DNA of 64,000 nucleotides. Source: Chitinophaga eiseniae. Lineage in GTDB: Bacteria > Bacteroidota > Bacteroidia > Chitinophagales > Chitinophagaceae. The stretch is from NCBI RefSeq assembly GCF_900167135.1, contig NZ_FUWZ01000002.1, forward strand, positions 894,651 through 958,650, written 5' to 3'. Position numbers and translations under genes: made by a program. Positions 44,082 through 52,723 of this stretch are shown piece after piece (positions within the stretch are counted from its first letter, which is position 1; each line of letters begins with the position of its first letter). Below the pieces are notes generated by a model that was given only the letters and a program-made list of their open reading frames with translations, was not told where the DNA came from and ran no database searches.

Positions 44082-44828
44082 TTATTTCTTCAAACGCGGA
44101 TATTTCATGTTCAGCGATTTCAGTGTGTCCCTCAGCGTTAGTGCCACAATGTATTCCTTATACCAGTTGTGGTCCGCGGGTACCACGATCCAGGGAATAT
44201 CACTACAGTATTTAAAAGCGTCTTCATATGCTTCCATGTACTGGTCCCACAATTTGGCCTCGGCCAGGTCATTCTCGTTATATTTCCACATTTTCCGCGG
44301 GTCTTCCGTGCGTTCCGTCAGTCGCTGCTGTTGTGCTTCCCTTGACACATGCAGGTAGAACTTCAGGATATGCGTATTGTTATGTACAGTCAGCAATTTC
44401 TCAAAATCGTTGATCGCCGTCATCCGCTTACGCGCCGTTTTCTCATCAATCCATTTATGCACCCTTTGGATCAGGATATCTTCATAATGGGAGCGGTTAA
44501 ACACCTGTATCATTCCTTTTCCCGGTGCCTGTTTGTGCACGCGCCAGAGAAAATCGTGATCAGCTTCCTCTGTGGTAGGCGCTTTAAAGGAATGCACCGT
44601 ACAGCCTTGCGGGTTAAGGGTGCCGGTCACATTTTTGATGACCCCGTCTTTTCCACTGGCGTCCATGCCCTGGATTACCATTAATACACAGTGTTTGTGC
44701 TGGGCGTACAACAGATTTTGCAACTCGTCCAGTTCCTCTAAAATCTCCTGTGTGGCGGCTTTGGTTTTTTCTTTATCCAGTTTTTTGGGTGCGGTGGTAC
44801 TGATGGCTGACAACTTGATTTTACTCAT
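44082..44828 (-). CDS. Polyphosphate kinase 2 family protein
   Basis: The 248-residue enzyme transfers phosphate between polyphosphate and nucleotides. It has a Walker A motif GMDASGKDG (about 54-62), a Walker B-like FNRSHYEDIL, the lid RLTERTEDPRKMWKYNENDL and the C-terminal DIPWIVVPADHNWYKEY, all typical of PPK2. The class (AMP or ADP as acceptor) cannot be fixed by eye, but the short single-domain form fits class I or III. It lies 78 bp upstream of mscL on the same strand. Confidence 0.93.
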   Translation of the reverse strand: MSKIKLSAISTTAPKKLDKEKTKAATQEILEELDELQNLLYAQHKHCVLMVIQGMDASGKDGVIKNVTGTLNPQGCTVHSFKAPTTEEADHDFLWRVHKQAPGKGMIQVFNRSHYEDILIQRVHKWIDEKTARKRMTAINDFEKLLTVHNNTHILKFYLHVSREAQQQRLTERTEDPRKMWKYNENDLAEAKLWDQYMEAYEDAFKYCSDIPWIVVPADHNWYKEYIVALTLRDTLKSLNMKYPRLKK

Positions 44829-44948
44829 GGATTTACATTCTTACCAATGAATTTAACAAAATCAGCCCAGAAGTGTTGCATCTCAAACGATTTATATTTT
44901 GCGTAATACACTTATATTCTCAATTTTGTATTCTTAAAAAATGCCACT

Positions 44949-45827
44949 TTGAACCACAAATTTGCCCACTGGGGCGTTTTTCTGTTGCTGTCGCTTACCT
45001 GGGGCAGTTCCTTTATATTGATGAAAATCGGCCTGGAATCCTTTACGCCTTATCAGGTAGCCAGTTTGCGGCTGGTAGCGGCAGGCCTGGCGTTATTGCC
45101 GTTTCTGCCCAAAGCCATCCGGCAAACGCCGGTCAACAAACTCCCGGTCATTATCCTCTCCGGCATTCTGGGCAACGGTCTTCCCGCTTTCCTTTTCTGT
45201 GTGGCTGAAACGGGCATAGACAGCTCACTGGCAGGTATCCTTAATTCACTGACGCCGCTGATGGCCTTGCTGACCGGGTTGATCATCTTCAAAAGCCCTA
45301 TCAAAAAGGCGCAGCTGCTGGGCGTATGTGTGGGGCTGGTGGGTGTGGTATTGCTTTTCAGCTCCAGGGGGATCAGCACCGGCGGCAACTGGTATTATAG
45401 CCTGCTGGTGGTAGCGGCCACTGTCAGCTATGGGACCAATATCAGCCTGGTGCATCATTATCTGAAAGGGTTTGGCTCGCTGCAGCTGGGGTCTATTGCC
45501 ATGTTTTTCTGCGGCCTGGTGACTTTTCCGGTGTTATGGTTCAGCGACTTTTTTCCGCAGTTTGCTACAGACCATGCGCCATGGCGTTCTTTGTCGGCCG
45601 GACTGGTGCTGGGTGTGATGGGCACCGGCGTGGCAGCTGTATTGTTTTACCTGCTGATCCGCCGGGCCGGTTCCATGTTTGCCTCCATGGTCACTTATGC
45701 GTTACCGGTAGTAGCGATTGGCTGGGGTGTACTGGCGCATGAAACCGTTACCTGGATACAGGTGTTGTGTATGGGCATCATCCTGCTGGGCGTGTACCTG
45801 GTGAACCGGGCTAAAACGGCGTCCTGA
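44949..45827 (+). CDS. EamA/DMT-superfamily transporter
   Basis: The 292-residue protein has ten membrane helices in two EamA repeats (about 8-135 and 148-285), starting FAHWGVFLLLSLTWGSSFIL and LLVVAATVSYGTNISLVHHY. No in-frame ATG lies between the upstream stop and the first helix, so the TTG at 44949 is the likely start. Members export amino acids, nucleobases or drugs; the cargo here is unknown. It is a single plus-strand gene facing frr, with a shared terminator between. Confidence 0.9.
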   Translation: MNHKFAHWGVFLLLSLTWGSSFILMKIGLESFTPYQVASLRLVAAGLALLPFLPKAIRQTPVNKLPVIILSGILGNGLPAFLFCVAETGIDSSLAGILNSLTPLMALLTGLIIFKSPIKKAQLLGVCVGLVGVVLLFSSRGISTGGNWYYSLLVVAATVSYGTNISLVHHYLKGFGSLQLGSIAMFFCGLVTFPVLWFSDFFPQFATDHAPWRSLSAGLVLGVMGTGVAAVLFYLLIRRAGSMFASMVTYALPVVAIGWGVLAHETVTWIQVLCMGIILLGVYLVNRAKTAS

Positions 45828-45833
45828 TAAAAG

Positions 45834-45872
45834 AACAGCGGAGAGATGCACCTGGTGTATCTCTCCGCTGTT
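45834..45872. terminator. Bidirectional intrinsic terminator
   Basis: A perfect 14-bp stem (AACAGCGGAGAGAT/ATCTCTCCGCTGTT) with an 11-nt loop lies between the converging EamA and frr genes; tatcttttt follows on the plus strand. Confidence 0.88.
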
Positions 45873-45896
45873 GTTATCTTTTTACAGAAATAATGG

Positions 45897-46460
45897 TTAG
45901 ATGGCCATGATTTCTTTTTCTTTCGCTTCGCAGTGTTTATCGATCAACACAATGTGTTTATCGGTCAGGACCTGGATATCGGCTTCCGCATCTTTGGCGG
46001 TGTCTTCGCTCAATCCGTCTTTCTGCAGTTTTTTGATGCCTTCGATCGCATCCCGGCGGATGTTCCGGATAGCTACTTTTGCCTGTTCACCTTCATTGTT
46101 TACTCTTTTCACGAATTCTCTTCTTCTTTCTTCTGTCAATGGTGGCAGGAAAAGGCGGATGATGATACCATCATTCTGAGGGTTGATGCCGATATTAGCT
46201 GCGATAATGGCCCGTTCGATGGGCTGCAGCATATTTTTCTCCCAGGGCTGAACAGTCAGGGTACGAGCGTCAGCGATAGCGACGTTAGCGACCTGGTTAA
46301 GCGGAGTAGGAGCACCATAGTAGTCCACGGTAATACCGTCCAGTATCTGGGGATTGGCTTTACCTGCCCTTACTTTAGTGAGTTCCTGTTCCAGGTGCCC
46401 GATCGCTTTTTTCATCGAGTCCGCTGCATCATCCTGGATAAGCATTAGATCATCTTGCAT
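45897..46460 (-). CDS. frr: Ribosome recycling factor
   Basis: The 187-residue protein releases ribosomes after termination. It shows the standard plan: long helix with ADSMKKAIGHLEQELTKVRAGKANPQILDG (core ELTKVRAGKANP), domain II with VDYYGAPTPLNQVANVAI and TLTVQPWEKNML, then PPLTEERRREFVKRVNNEGE. The canonical two-part promoter lies just upstream with a short leader of about 16 nt. It is usually next to pyrH or tsf, but here its minus-strand neighbour is a WecA-like gene. Confidence 0.98.
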   Translation of the reverse strand: MQDDLMLIQDDAADSMKKAIGHLEQELTKVRAGKANPQILDGITVDYYGAPTPLNQVANVAIADARTLTVQPWEKNMLQPIERAIIAANIGINPQNDGIIIRLFLPPLTEERRREFVKRVNNEGEQAKVAIRNIRRDAIEGIKKLQKDGLSEDTAKDAEADIQVLTDKHIVLIDKHCEAKEKEIMAI

Positions 46461-46482
46461 AACATAAATAGTTAAGTGCCTG

Positions 46483-46513
46483 CAAACCTACAGGTTTTCT
46501 TTTAATCATCAAA
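46483..46513 (-). promoter_or_regulatory. Promoter of frr
   Basis: On the minus strand TTTG (46510-46513), a 19-bp spacer and TAGGTTTG (46483-46490) match both halves of the Bacteroidota consensus; the ATG is 22 bp downstream. This is the clearest promoter of the window. Confidence 0.75.
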
Positions 46514-46561
46514 GTAACGGATACAAGAATGGCTAACAGAATGGATATAGCAGTTTTCAGG

Positions 46562-47701
46562 CTATTTATCCTGTAAGACGCCACCTGTGGTGACACGCAG
46601 GATTTTAGGTGCGGTTACATTCTGCGCTGCAGGCTGCGCGATGGTGGTAACCGCCACTTTAACAGCCTGTTTCCGCTTACGGGCCAGGTACAGGACGCCG
46701 GTGAAGGTTGTCGCAGCACCTACCACCAGGATAGTCAGTACGGTAGTGCCCAGTCCTTGCAGGAAATAAGCCGCTACGATAAAGGCAGCGTTTACGCTCA
46801 CAGAAATCAGGGTCGTCTGCCGGTGGTCCAGCTTCAGGTCCAGCAGATAGTGGTGAATATGGTTGCGGTCCGCAGAAAAGGGGGAGCGGCCCTGCAGCAT
46901 ACGTACGGAAAACACCCTCAGGGTATCAAAAAGCGGCACAATCAAAATGGCGATAGCTACTGCAGGAGTGGCGTCGATCGGCATTTTGCCGGCAGGGTTA
47001 CCGGCCACCTCAATGAACTTCAGCACCAGCACCGCGTTTACCAGGCCAATCAGCAATGAGCCGGTATCGCCCATGAAAATACGGGCAGGGGAAATATTAT
47101 ATATCAGGAAGCTTGCCAGTCCACCGGCGAGGGCAAAGCCCAGCACGGCGTAGGTGAGTTCGCCCACATGCAGGAAATAAGCGCCCAGCACTGCACTTAC
47201 CAACAAACCGATGCTACCGGCATGACCATCCACCCCGTCAATCAAATTGAACGCATTGATCACAACGATAAAATAGAAGTAGGTCAGCATCAGGCTGATA
47301 TTGGAAGGCAAAGTGGTAATACCCATAAAACCGTACATACCACCAATCTGCAAATTACCAAGATAGATAATGGCAAAAGAAGCAATGAGCTGGCCAACAA
47401 GTTTCTTCAGCGGAGACAAACCGACAATGTCATCTTTCATGCCTACCATGAAGATGATAAAAAAAGCCGCCATCATATACTGAAACGGCGAATTCTGTAA
47501 TGTCGGAACACATACTGCAGCCGCAATAATGAACCCGGAGAAAAAACCGATCCCTCCAAGCGTTGGTATGCGCTGTTTATGTGCTTTTCTTTCGTCTGGT
47601 TCGTCGTACAAATGCTTTAATTCCGCTACCCGGATAAGTATCGGAATAGAAAAATAGGTTACCACAAAACTCAGGACGGTAGCAATTAAAACATTCTCCA
47701 T
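46562..47701 (-). CDS. Undecaprenyl-phosphate sugar-1-phosphate transferase (WecA/MraY family)
   Basis: The 379-residue membrane enzyme attaches a sugar-1-phosphate to undecaprenyl phosphate to begin a surface glycan. It has about 11 membrane helices and the family's cytoplasmic acidic motifs: RKAHKQRIPTLGG, VGMKDDIVGLSPLKK, INAFNLIDGVDGHAGS, IFMGDTGSLLIG and the substrate-loop SADRNHIHHYLLDL. The HIHH motif places it in the WecA rather than MraY branch. The C-terminal tail (about 340-379) is basic and unusual. A TATCTTTG box lies 20 bp before the ATG. Confidence 0.92.
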   Translation of the reverse strand: MENVLIATVLSFVVTYFSIPILIRVAELKHLYDEPDERKAHKQRIPTLGGIGFFSGFIIAAAVCVPTLQNSPFQYMMAAFFIIFMVGMKDDIVGLSPLKKLVGQLIASFAIIYLGNLQIGGMYGFMGITTLPSNISLMLTYFYFIVVINAFNLIDGVDGHAGSIGLLVSAVLGAYFLHVGELTYAVLGFALAGGLASFLIYNISPARIFMGDTGSLLIGLVNAVLVLKFIEVAGNPAGKMPIDATPAVAIAILIVPLFDTLRVFSVRMLQGRSPFSADRNHIHHYLLDLKLDHRQTTLISVSVNAAFIVAAYFLQGLGTTVLTILVVGAATTFTGVLYLARKRKQAVKVAVTTIAQPAAQNVTAPKILRVTTGGVLQDK

Positions 47702-47720
47702 TAGTGGGGCTTAAGTTTTG

Positions 47721-47728
47721 CAAAGATA
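47721..47728 (-). promoter_or_regulatory. Promoter -7 box of the WecA-like gene
   Basis: TATCTTTG on the minus strand matches TAnnTTTG and lies 20 bp upstream of the ATG. Confidence 0.45.
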
Positions 47729-47834
47729 TTTATTTCAATCAAATATGTAAAAGAAACACTGAAAAAATCAGGATTTTTAATACTTTGAGACCGCAAAAAC
47801 AAACATTCAACGCCACAAAATCTAAGAAATCAAT

Positions 47835-47842
47835 TAGTTTTG
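47835..47842 (+). promoter_or_regulatory. Promoter -7 box of the transketolase half-gene
   Basis: TAGTTTTG lies 23 bp upstream of the ATG at 47866. Its position inside the longer frame that begins at 47704 supports the shorter start. Confidence 0.5.
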
Positions 47843-47865
47843 CGGCACAAAATCACTCAACTATC

Positions 47866-48702
47866 ATGCCACAGCTTCAGGATATTGCTACCCAGATCAG
47901 AAGAGATATTGTACGAATGGTACATGGTGTTCAAAGTGGTCACCCCGGTGGCTCTTTAGGTTGCGCCGATTTCTTTACCGCCTTATATTTCAAGGTTTTA
48001 AAGCATCATCCGCAGCCTTTCGACATGGACGGCCGTGACCAGGACCTGTTTTTCCTCTCCAATGGGCACATTTCCCCTGTTTTCTATAGCGCGTTGGCCC
48101 GTTCCGGTTATTTCCCGGTAACAGAGCTCGCCACTTTCCGCAAACTGAATTCCCGCCTTCAGGGCCATCCGACCACACACGAACACCTTCCTGGTGTACG
48201 CATCGCCTCCGGTTCCCTCGGCCAGGGCATGAGCGTAGCCATTGGTGCGGCGCTAAGCAAAAAGCTGAACAATGATAAAGGCATCGTCTTCTCCCTGCAC
48301 GGCGACGGCGAACTGGAAGAAGGTCAGATCTGGGAATCCGTACTGTTTGCCCCACATCATAAAGTGGACAACCTGATCATCACAGTAGACCTCAATGGTC
48401 AGCAGATCGACGGTACCACCGACGATGTGGCCGGCCTCGGCGATGTAGGCGCTAAATTTGAAACTTTCGGCTGGACCGTACTGCATATGGACGGTAACGA
48501 TATGGACGAAACCGTTGCCACCCTGGAAAAAGCCAAAAGCCTCACCGGCCAGGGCAAACCTATCGCTATCATCATGAAAACCGTGATGGGACAGGGCGTG
48601 GACTTCATGGAAGGACACCACGAATGGCATGGTATCGCCCCGAGCGACGAACAACTGGCCAAAGCACTGGCCCAATTGCCTGAAACACTCGGCGACTATT
48701 AA
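47866..48702 (+). CDS. Transketolase, N-terminal (ThDP-binding) subunit
   Basis: The 278-residue protein covers only the first third of a standard transketolase. It begins MPQLQDIATQIRRDIVRM and has HGVQSGHPGGSLGCADFFTA, LSNGHISPVFYSALARSGYF, ASGSLGQGMSVAIGAALSKK and the ThDP motif SLHGDGELEEGQIWES...VDLNGQQIDG, ending soon after GHHEWHGIAPSDEQ. Split transketolases are common in Bacteroidota and other phyla, with the C-terminal half usually the next gene; here a LolE-like gene on the other strand follows, so the partner must be elsewhere. Confidence 0.92.
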   Translation: MPQLQDIATQIRRDIVRMVHGVQSGHPGGSLGCADFFTALYFKVLKHHPQPFDMDGRDQDLFFLSNGHISPVFYSALARSGYFPVTELATFRKLNSRLQGHPTTHEHLPGVRIASGSLGQGMSVAIGAALSKKLNNDKGIVFSLHGDGELEEGQIWESVLFAPHHKVDNLIITVDLNGQQIDGTTDDVAGLGDVGAKFETFGWTVLHMDGNDMDETVATLEKAKSLTGQGKPIAIIMKTVMGQGVDFMEGHHEWHGIAPSDEQLAKALAQLPETLGDY

Positions 48703-48760
48703 TCATTTACAGATTTTTATATTTAGATATTTTTATATTTATCTAAATTGAAAGGATATT

Positions 48761-48804
48761 AAAAAAGCAGCGGGACTTTTAAGATTAAGTCGCGCTGCTT
48801 TTTT
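48761..48804. terminator. Bidirectional intrinsic terminator
   Basis: A 12-bp outer stem (AAAAAAGCAGCG/CGCTGCTTTTTT), extended by GACTT/AAGTC inside, sits between the converging transketolase and LolE-like genes. The stem foot gives T-runs on both strands. Confidence 0.88.
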
Positions 48805-48826
48805 ATTAAATCAGGTCTAAGACAGA

Positions 48827-50050
48827 TCAGGTGGCTTTGAGAGAGATAGCTTCCACGGCCGCACGGCGGGCAGGGTACCAGCTGGCAGCCAGTCCTATGA
48901 CCACAATAGTTACCAGCACCAGCCCGAAATCGGCCAGGTGCATACTCACCGGGTAAGCGTCTACGAGGAAAGAAGTGCCTTCCAGCTTGATAATGCCGAA
49001 ATACTGCTGCAGCAGACAGAAACCGCCGCCCAGCACGAATCCCAGCAAAGTGCCGATACCGGCAATAATTAACCCCTCCGTCAAAAATATTCTCATTATC
49101 AATGACTTACGGGCACCCATCGCTTTCAGGATGGTAATATCTTTTTCCTTTTCAATCACCAGCATATACAACGAACCTATCATGTTAAAAGCGGCGATGA
49201 TCATGATGAAACTCAGGATCACATACACGGCCCATTTTTCCGTTTGCATGATCGCATATAAAGACTGGTTCTGTTCATACCGGGTCTGCACCTTGTAAGT
49301 CGCCCCCAGTTGCCGTTGCAGCCGGTTTTTCAGCTCGTTCTGGTTTACCCCCGGCGCTGCTGCCACCTCCAGGGCCGACATCTCGTTGGGCCCCAGCTCC
49401 AGCAATCGCCGCAGGAAATCAATATGGGTAATCACATATTTGCTGTTGAACTCCTGCTGAATGGCAAAAGTGCCGGCAGGATAGAGGACACCATTGTTCA
49501 ATGCATCTTCCGGTGTCACAAAAGCGTTCACGCTCCTGCGGGGCACGTATACGGTCACAGGCACCAGGCTATGTACCACATCCACGCCCAATGCACCTTC
49601 CAGTTCCAGGCCCAGCACGGCGCGGTAAGCTACGTCGTCGCCTATATCAAAACGTCCGCGGACAATATTGCTTTTGACGTCCGTGACCCGGTTGTAACTG
49701 CTGTCCACACCTTTCAGCACCGCGATGGTGGGTTCGTCGCCGTAGCGAAGTACGGCTTTCTCCTCCACCACTTCGGAATAAGCGGCTACACCAGGCGTAC
49801 GCCTGATCGCCTCCAGCTGTTCCGGTGTAAGCAGCAATGTTTTTCCACTGGCCGGCGCAATCCTGATAGCCGGATAAAAAGAGGAATACAGGGATTTTAC
49901 CAGGCCTTCAAAGCCGTTGAACACACTCAGTATAACAATCAGCGCTCCGGTACCGATCGCAATGGCAGCCACACTTACCCAGGCAATGATGTTGATCGCA
50001 TTAGTGGATTTTTTAGCCCTGAAGTAACGGGAAGCAAACTGCCAAACCAT
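48827..50050 (-). CDS. Lipoprotein-releasing ABC transporter permease (LolC/E, FtsX family)
   Basis: The 407-residue permease has one N-terminal membrane helix (about 23-47; IIAWVSVAAIAIGTGALIVI), a large periplasmic domain (about 50-265), and three C-terminal helices (YVILSFIMIIAAFNMIGSLY; LIIAGIGTLLGFVLGGGF; LVLVTIVVIGLAASWYPA) with the coupling segment IEKEKDITILKAMGARKS. This topology matches LolC/LolE, which lift lipoproteins from the inner membrane for sorting. The ATPase LolD is not in the window. It lies 6 bp downstream of rbfA and is co-transcribed with it. Confidence 0.93.
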   Translation of the reverse strand: MVWQFASRYFRAKKSTNAINIIAWVSVAAIAIGTGALIVILSVFNGFEGLVKSLYSSFYPAIRIAPASGKTLLLTPEQLEAIRRTPGVAAYSEVVEEKAVLRYGDEPTIAVLKGVDSSYNRVTDVKSNIVRGRFDIGDDVAYRAVLGLELEGALGVDVVHSLVPVTVYVPRRSVNAFVTPEDALNNGVLYPAGTFAIQQEFNSKYVITHIDFLRRLLELGPNEMSALEVAAAPGVNQNELKNRLQRQLGATYKVQTRYEQNQSLYAIMQTEKWAVYVILSFIMIIAAFNMIGSLYMLVIEKEKDITILKAMGARKSLIMRIFLTEGLIIAGIGTLLGFVLGGGFCLLQQYFGIIKLEGTSFLVDAYPVSMHLADFGLVLVTIVVIGLAASWYPARRAAVEAISLKAT

Positions 50051-50056
50051 AGCTGA

Positions 50057-50437
50057 TTATTGGTTATCGCCTTTAATATGAGAATCGTCTTCTTTTATTT
50101 TCTTGAAAAGCTCTTCCATTTTAAACACATAATCCAGGGTATCATCGAGGAAGAAAGCCAACTCCGGCATCCGGCGCAATTGCTTGCCCACCCGCAATCC
50201 AAGGGCTTTTTTAATTTCTCCCATTCTGTCCTTGATACGCTCCAGCATCTCGTTGGGAGATTTTATCTGAAACATGCTCAGATATACCTTCGCTTCCAGC
50301 AGGTCAGGCGTCATTTTAACAGCAGCAATGGAAATCATGCCTCCTTCCACTACATTGAACCCCATCCGCTGAAACACATTGCTCAGCTCCTCCTGTATTA
50401 ATTGTCCTATTTGCTTTTGCCTTTTAGTTTCCTGCAT
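50057..50437 (-). CDS. rbfA: Ribosome-binding factor A
   Basis: The 126-residue KH-fold protein matures the 30S subunit. The ATG at 50437 (MQETKRQKQIGQLIQEELSN) is chosen; a TTG three codons earlier is an alternative. Family marks are SIAAVKMTPDLLEAKVYLSM and the C-terminal RVGKQLRRMPELAFFLDDTL. It is followed after 6 bp by the LolE-like gene, an arrangement that I recall as usual in Bacteroidota. Confidence 0.95.
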   Translation of the reverse strand: MQETKRQKQIGQLIQEELSNVFQRMGFNVVEGGMISIAAVKMTPDLLEAKVYLSMFQIKSPNEMLERIKDRMGEIKKALGLRVGKQLRRMPELAFFLDDTLDYVFKMEELFKKIKEDDSHIKGDNQ

Positions 50438-50606
50438 TGCATTCAATTTTAATCGTTAACAAAACAGCTCATATGCACAATAATAATATATTTATGATAT
50501 ATTGCTGTCAACAGGGCACAGCCGCGAACAGCCCTGTCATACGCGAAATTAACCATTTCCCGGAAAGATTGGGCCTATTTGCGGGCAGGGGGTCACTTAA
50601 TTGTGC

Positions 50607-50614
50607 TATTTTTG
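50607..50614 (+). promoter_or_regulatory. Promoter -7 box of the MsbA-like gene
   Basis: TATTTTTG matches TAnnTTTG; a TTTG lies 25 bp further upstream (50578-50581), slightly long for a -33 partner. Transcription would start near 50621, which rules against the start codon at 50601 and supports the ATG at 50643. Confidence 0.55.
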
Positions 50615-50642
50615 TCTGCTAATAAAACGTCAAGCATCAGGA

Positions 50643-52475
50643 ATGAAGACTTTCAGGCGATTACTGGGATATGCCACCCCGCTGCATCATTATGTTCCGG
50701 AATATATTATATATACCCTTGTTGGTATCATTTTCGGTATGGTCAATTTTGCCATGCTGATTCCGTTGCTGAATGTGATCTTTGATCAGGTATCAGCCAC
50801 GCCGGAAATGCTTGCCCGCCCTTCGTTTTCTTTTACCATCACCTACTTCATCGATCTCTTTAACTACTACTTTAACTACTTCATCCGCAGCAGCGGCTCC
50901 AAAGAAAGCGCCCTGTACTTTGTATGTGCAGTGATCGGCGTTTGTATCACCATCGCCAACCTGGGCCGCTACATGAGCGCCCGCGTGGTAACACGAATGA
51001 AGATGACCATGCTTTCCCGCTTACGGACCAATCTGTATAAAAAATACACGGAACAGTCACTGGGCTATTACAGCGAAAAACAGAAAGGCGACCTGCTGTC
51101 AGTGATGACCAACGACGTGCAGGAAATTGAAGGCTCCGTAGTAAATGCCATACAGATTCTGCTGCGCGATCCGTTCATCATCATCGGTTATTTTGCAGCG
51201 CTCTTTTACCTGTCTGTCAAACTCACCATTTTTACCATCGTATTCTTCCCGATATCCGGCGCGTTGATTTCCTATATCTCCAAAAAGCTGAAACAAAAAG
51301 GATGGTTCAGCCAGGAGCTGCTGGGTAAAATACTGAACGTGACAGAAGAAACACTGGGTGGTATCCGCATCATACAATCCTTTACAGCGGCGCCTTTTAT
51401 GCAGAAAAAATTCGGCGATGTCAACCATCGTTTTGTGAGTGTCAGCAAATCCATGTTCAATCAGCGTGAGCTGGCTTCCCCCGTATCTGAAATACTCGGC
51501 GTGGTGGTAGTGATCGTGCTGGTGATCTACGGAGGCACGCTGGTACTGCACGGCAGCGACCTGCTGACGGGCGCCACGTTCATGACCTATCTGGTGTTCT
51601 ATTCCCAGATCATGCAACCGGCAAAAAATATCTCCACTGCTATCACCACTATGCAACGCGGTATGGTAGCAAGCGAACGCATCTTCAACATATTGGATGC
51701 GCCGGTGGCCGTTCAGGAAAAAGACAATGCGCAAGCCATCAGCACGTTTGAAGACAGGATTGAATACAACAATGTTTCTTTCAGATACGATCAGCAATAT
51801 GTGTTGAAAGATATCAACCTGACCATTCGCAAAGGACAGATGATTGCGCTGGTAGGCCGCAGCGGCGCGGGTAAATCCACCATGGCAGATATCCTGCCGC
51901 GCTTTTACGATGTTAACGAAGGATCACTTCGTATAGACGGCACCGATATACGCGATCTGCGGCTAAATGATCTTCGTTCTCTCGTTGGCGTGGTATCACA
52001 GGAAGCAGTACTGTTCAATGATACCGTGTTCAACAACATTGCTTTCGGTCACCCGGAAGCGGACCGAGAAGCAGTCATCCGCGCGGCGAAGATTGCTAAT
52101 GCACATGAGTTCATCGAACAGCTCGAAAACGGATATGATACTTCTATTGGTGACCGTGGCCTTAAACTCAGCGGGGGACAGCGTCAGCGCCTTACCATCG
52201 CCAGGGCGATCTTTAAAAATCCACCGATCCTGATTTTGGATGAAGCGACTTCCGCACTCGATACAGAGTCCGAAAAACTGGTACAGGCGGCGCTCGACAA
52301 ACTCATGCAAAACCGCACCACTATTGTAATTGCACACCGGCTGAGCACCATACAACATGCGCATGAAATCGTGGTCATGGACCAGGGTGCAATCAAAGAA
52401 CGCGGCACGCACGATGACCTGCTTTCCCGCGAAGGCATCTACCATAAACTGGTGGAGATGCAGGAGTTCAAATAA
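50643..52475 (+). CDS. MsbA-like ABC exporter (fused permease and ATPase)
   Basis: The 610-residue half-transporter has six membrane helices in the first 330 residues and an ABC ATPase at about 360-605. The ATPase has Walker A GRSGAGKST (from residue 405), signature LSGGQRQR (from about 509), Walker B ILILDEATS and the switch His in VIAHRLSTI. The first helix region (YIIYTLVGIIFGMVNFAMLI) and MSARVVTRMKMTMLSRLRTN fit lipid-A or lipid flippases. It probably moves a lipid-linked glycan or lipid A core to the outer leaflet. The ATG at 50643 is favoured by the promoter position. Confidence 0.93.
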   Translation: MKTFRRLLGYATPLHHYVPEYIIYTLVGIIFGMVNFAMLIPLLNVIFDQVSATPEMLARPSFSFTITYFIDLFNYYFNYFIRSSGSKESALYFVCAVIGVCITIANLGRYMSARVVTRMKMTMLSRLRTNLYKKYTEQSLGYYSEKQKGDLLSVMTNDVQEIEGSVVNAIQILLRDPFIIIGYFAALFYLSVKLTIFTIVFFPISGALISYISKKLKQKGWFSQELLGKILNVTEETLGGIRIIQSFTAAPFMQKKFGDVNHRFVSVSKSMFNQRELASPVSEILGVVVVIVLVIYGGTLVLHGSDLLTGATFMTYLVFYSQIMQPAKNISTAITTMQRGMVASERIFNILDAPVAVQEKDNAQAISTFEDRIEYNNVSFRYDQQYVLKDINLTIRKGQMIALVGRSGAGKSTMADILPRFYDVNEGSLRIDGTDIRDLRLNDLRSLVGVVSQEAVLFNDTVFNNIAFGHPEADREAVIRAAKIANAHEFIEQLENGYDTSIGDRGLKLSGGQRQRLTIARAIFKNPPILILDEATSALDTESEKLVQAALDKLMQNRTTIVIAHRLSTIQHAHEIVVMDQGAIKERGTHDDLLSREGIYHKLVEMQEFK

Positions 52476-52486
52476 TTTTCATTTAC

Positions 52487-52597
52487 GGATTTTTTGATTT
52501 GCGGATTTTTGATTTTGTGAATTTAGTACAGCGTTGTCAGCTTGCCGGATTCAAAAAACAATATCCTACATCAGAAAATCCGTAAATCAAAAAATCC
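52487..52597. repeat. Inverted repeat of the gattttttgattt family
   Basis: Arms at about 52487-52511 and 52573-52597 are reverse complements with one mismatch over 24 bp; the left arm is itself a doubled gattttttgattt word. The same words form the outer arms of the repeat at 28087-28249. It lies between two plus-strand genes and may end the upstream transcript. Confidence 0.7.
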
Positions 52598-52639
52598 CAA
52601 AATCATTATCTGGCCTGCATCTCCTCGCTTTTCTGGTAC

Positions 52640-52647
52640 TATTTTTG
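52640..52647 (+). promoter_or_regulatory. Promoter -7 box of the glycosyltransferase/HAD fusion gene
   Basis: TATTTTTG matches TAnnTTTG and lies 76 bp upstream of the ATG. No clear -33 TTG is seen. Confidence 0.45.
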
Positions 52648-52723
52648 TTATACCGATCAGATAATGCCAACCAGCTCTTTGCAGCATGTTTATTTCTTTA
52701 ACCTTTTAACATAGCGAACTCCT

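Noticed and set aside
47704..47865. N-terminal extension of the transketolase half-gene
   Set aside because: The extension has no family similarity and overlaps the promoter regions of two genes; the ATG at 47866 matches the family start.
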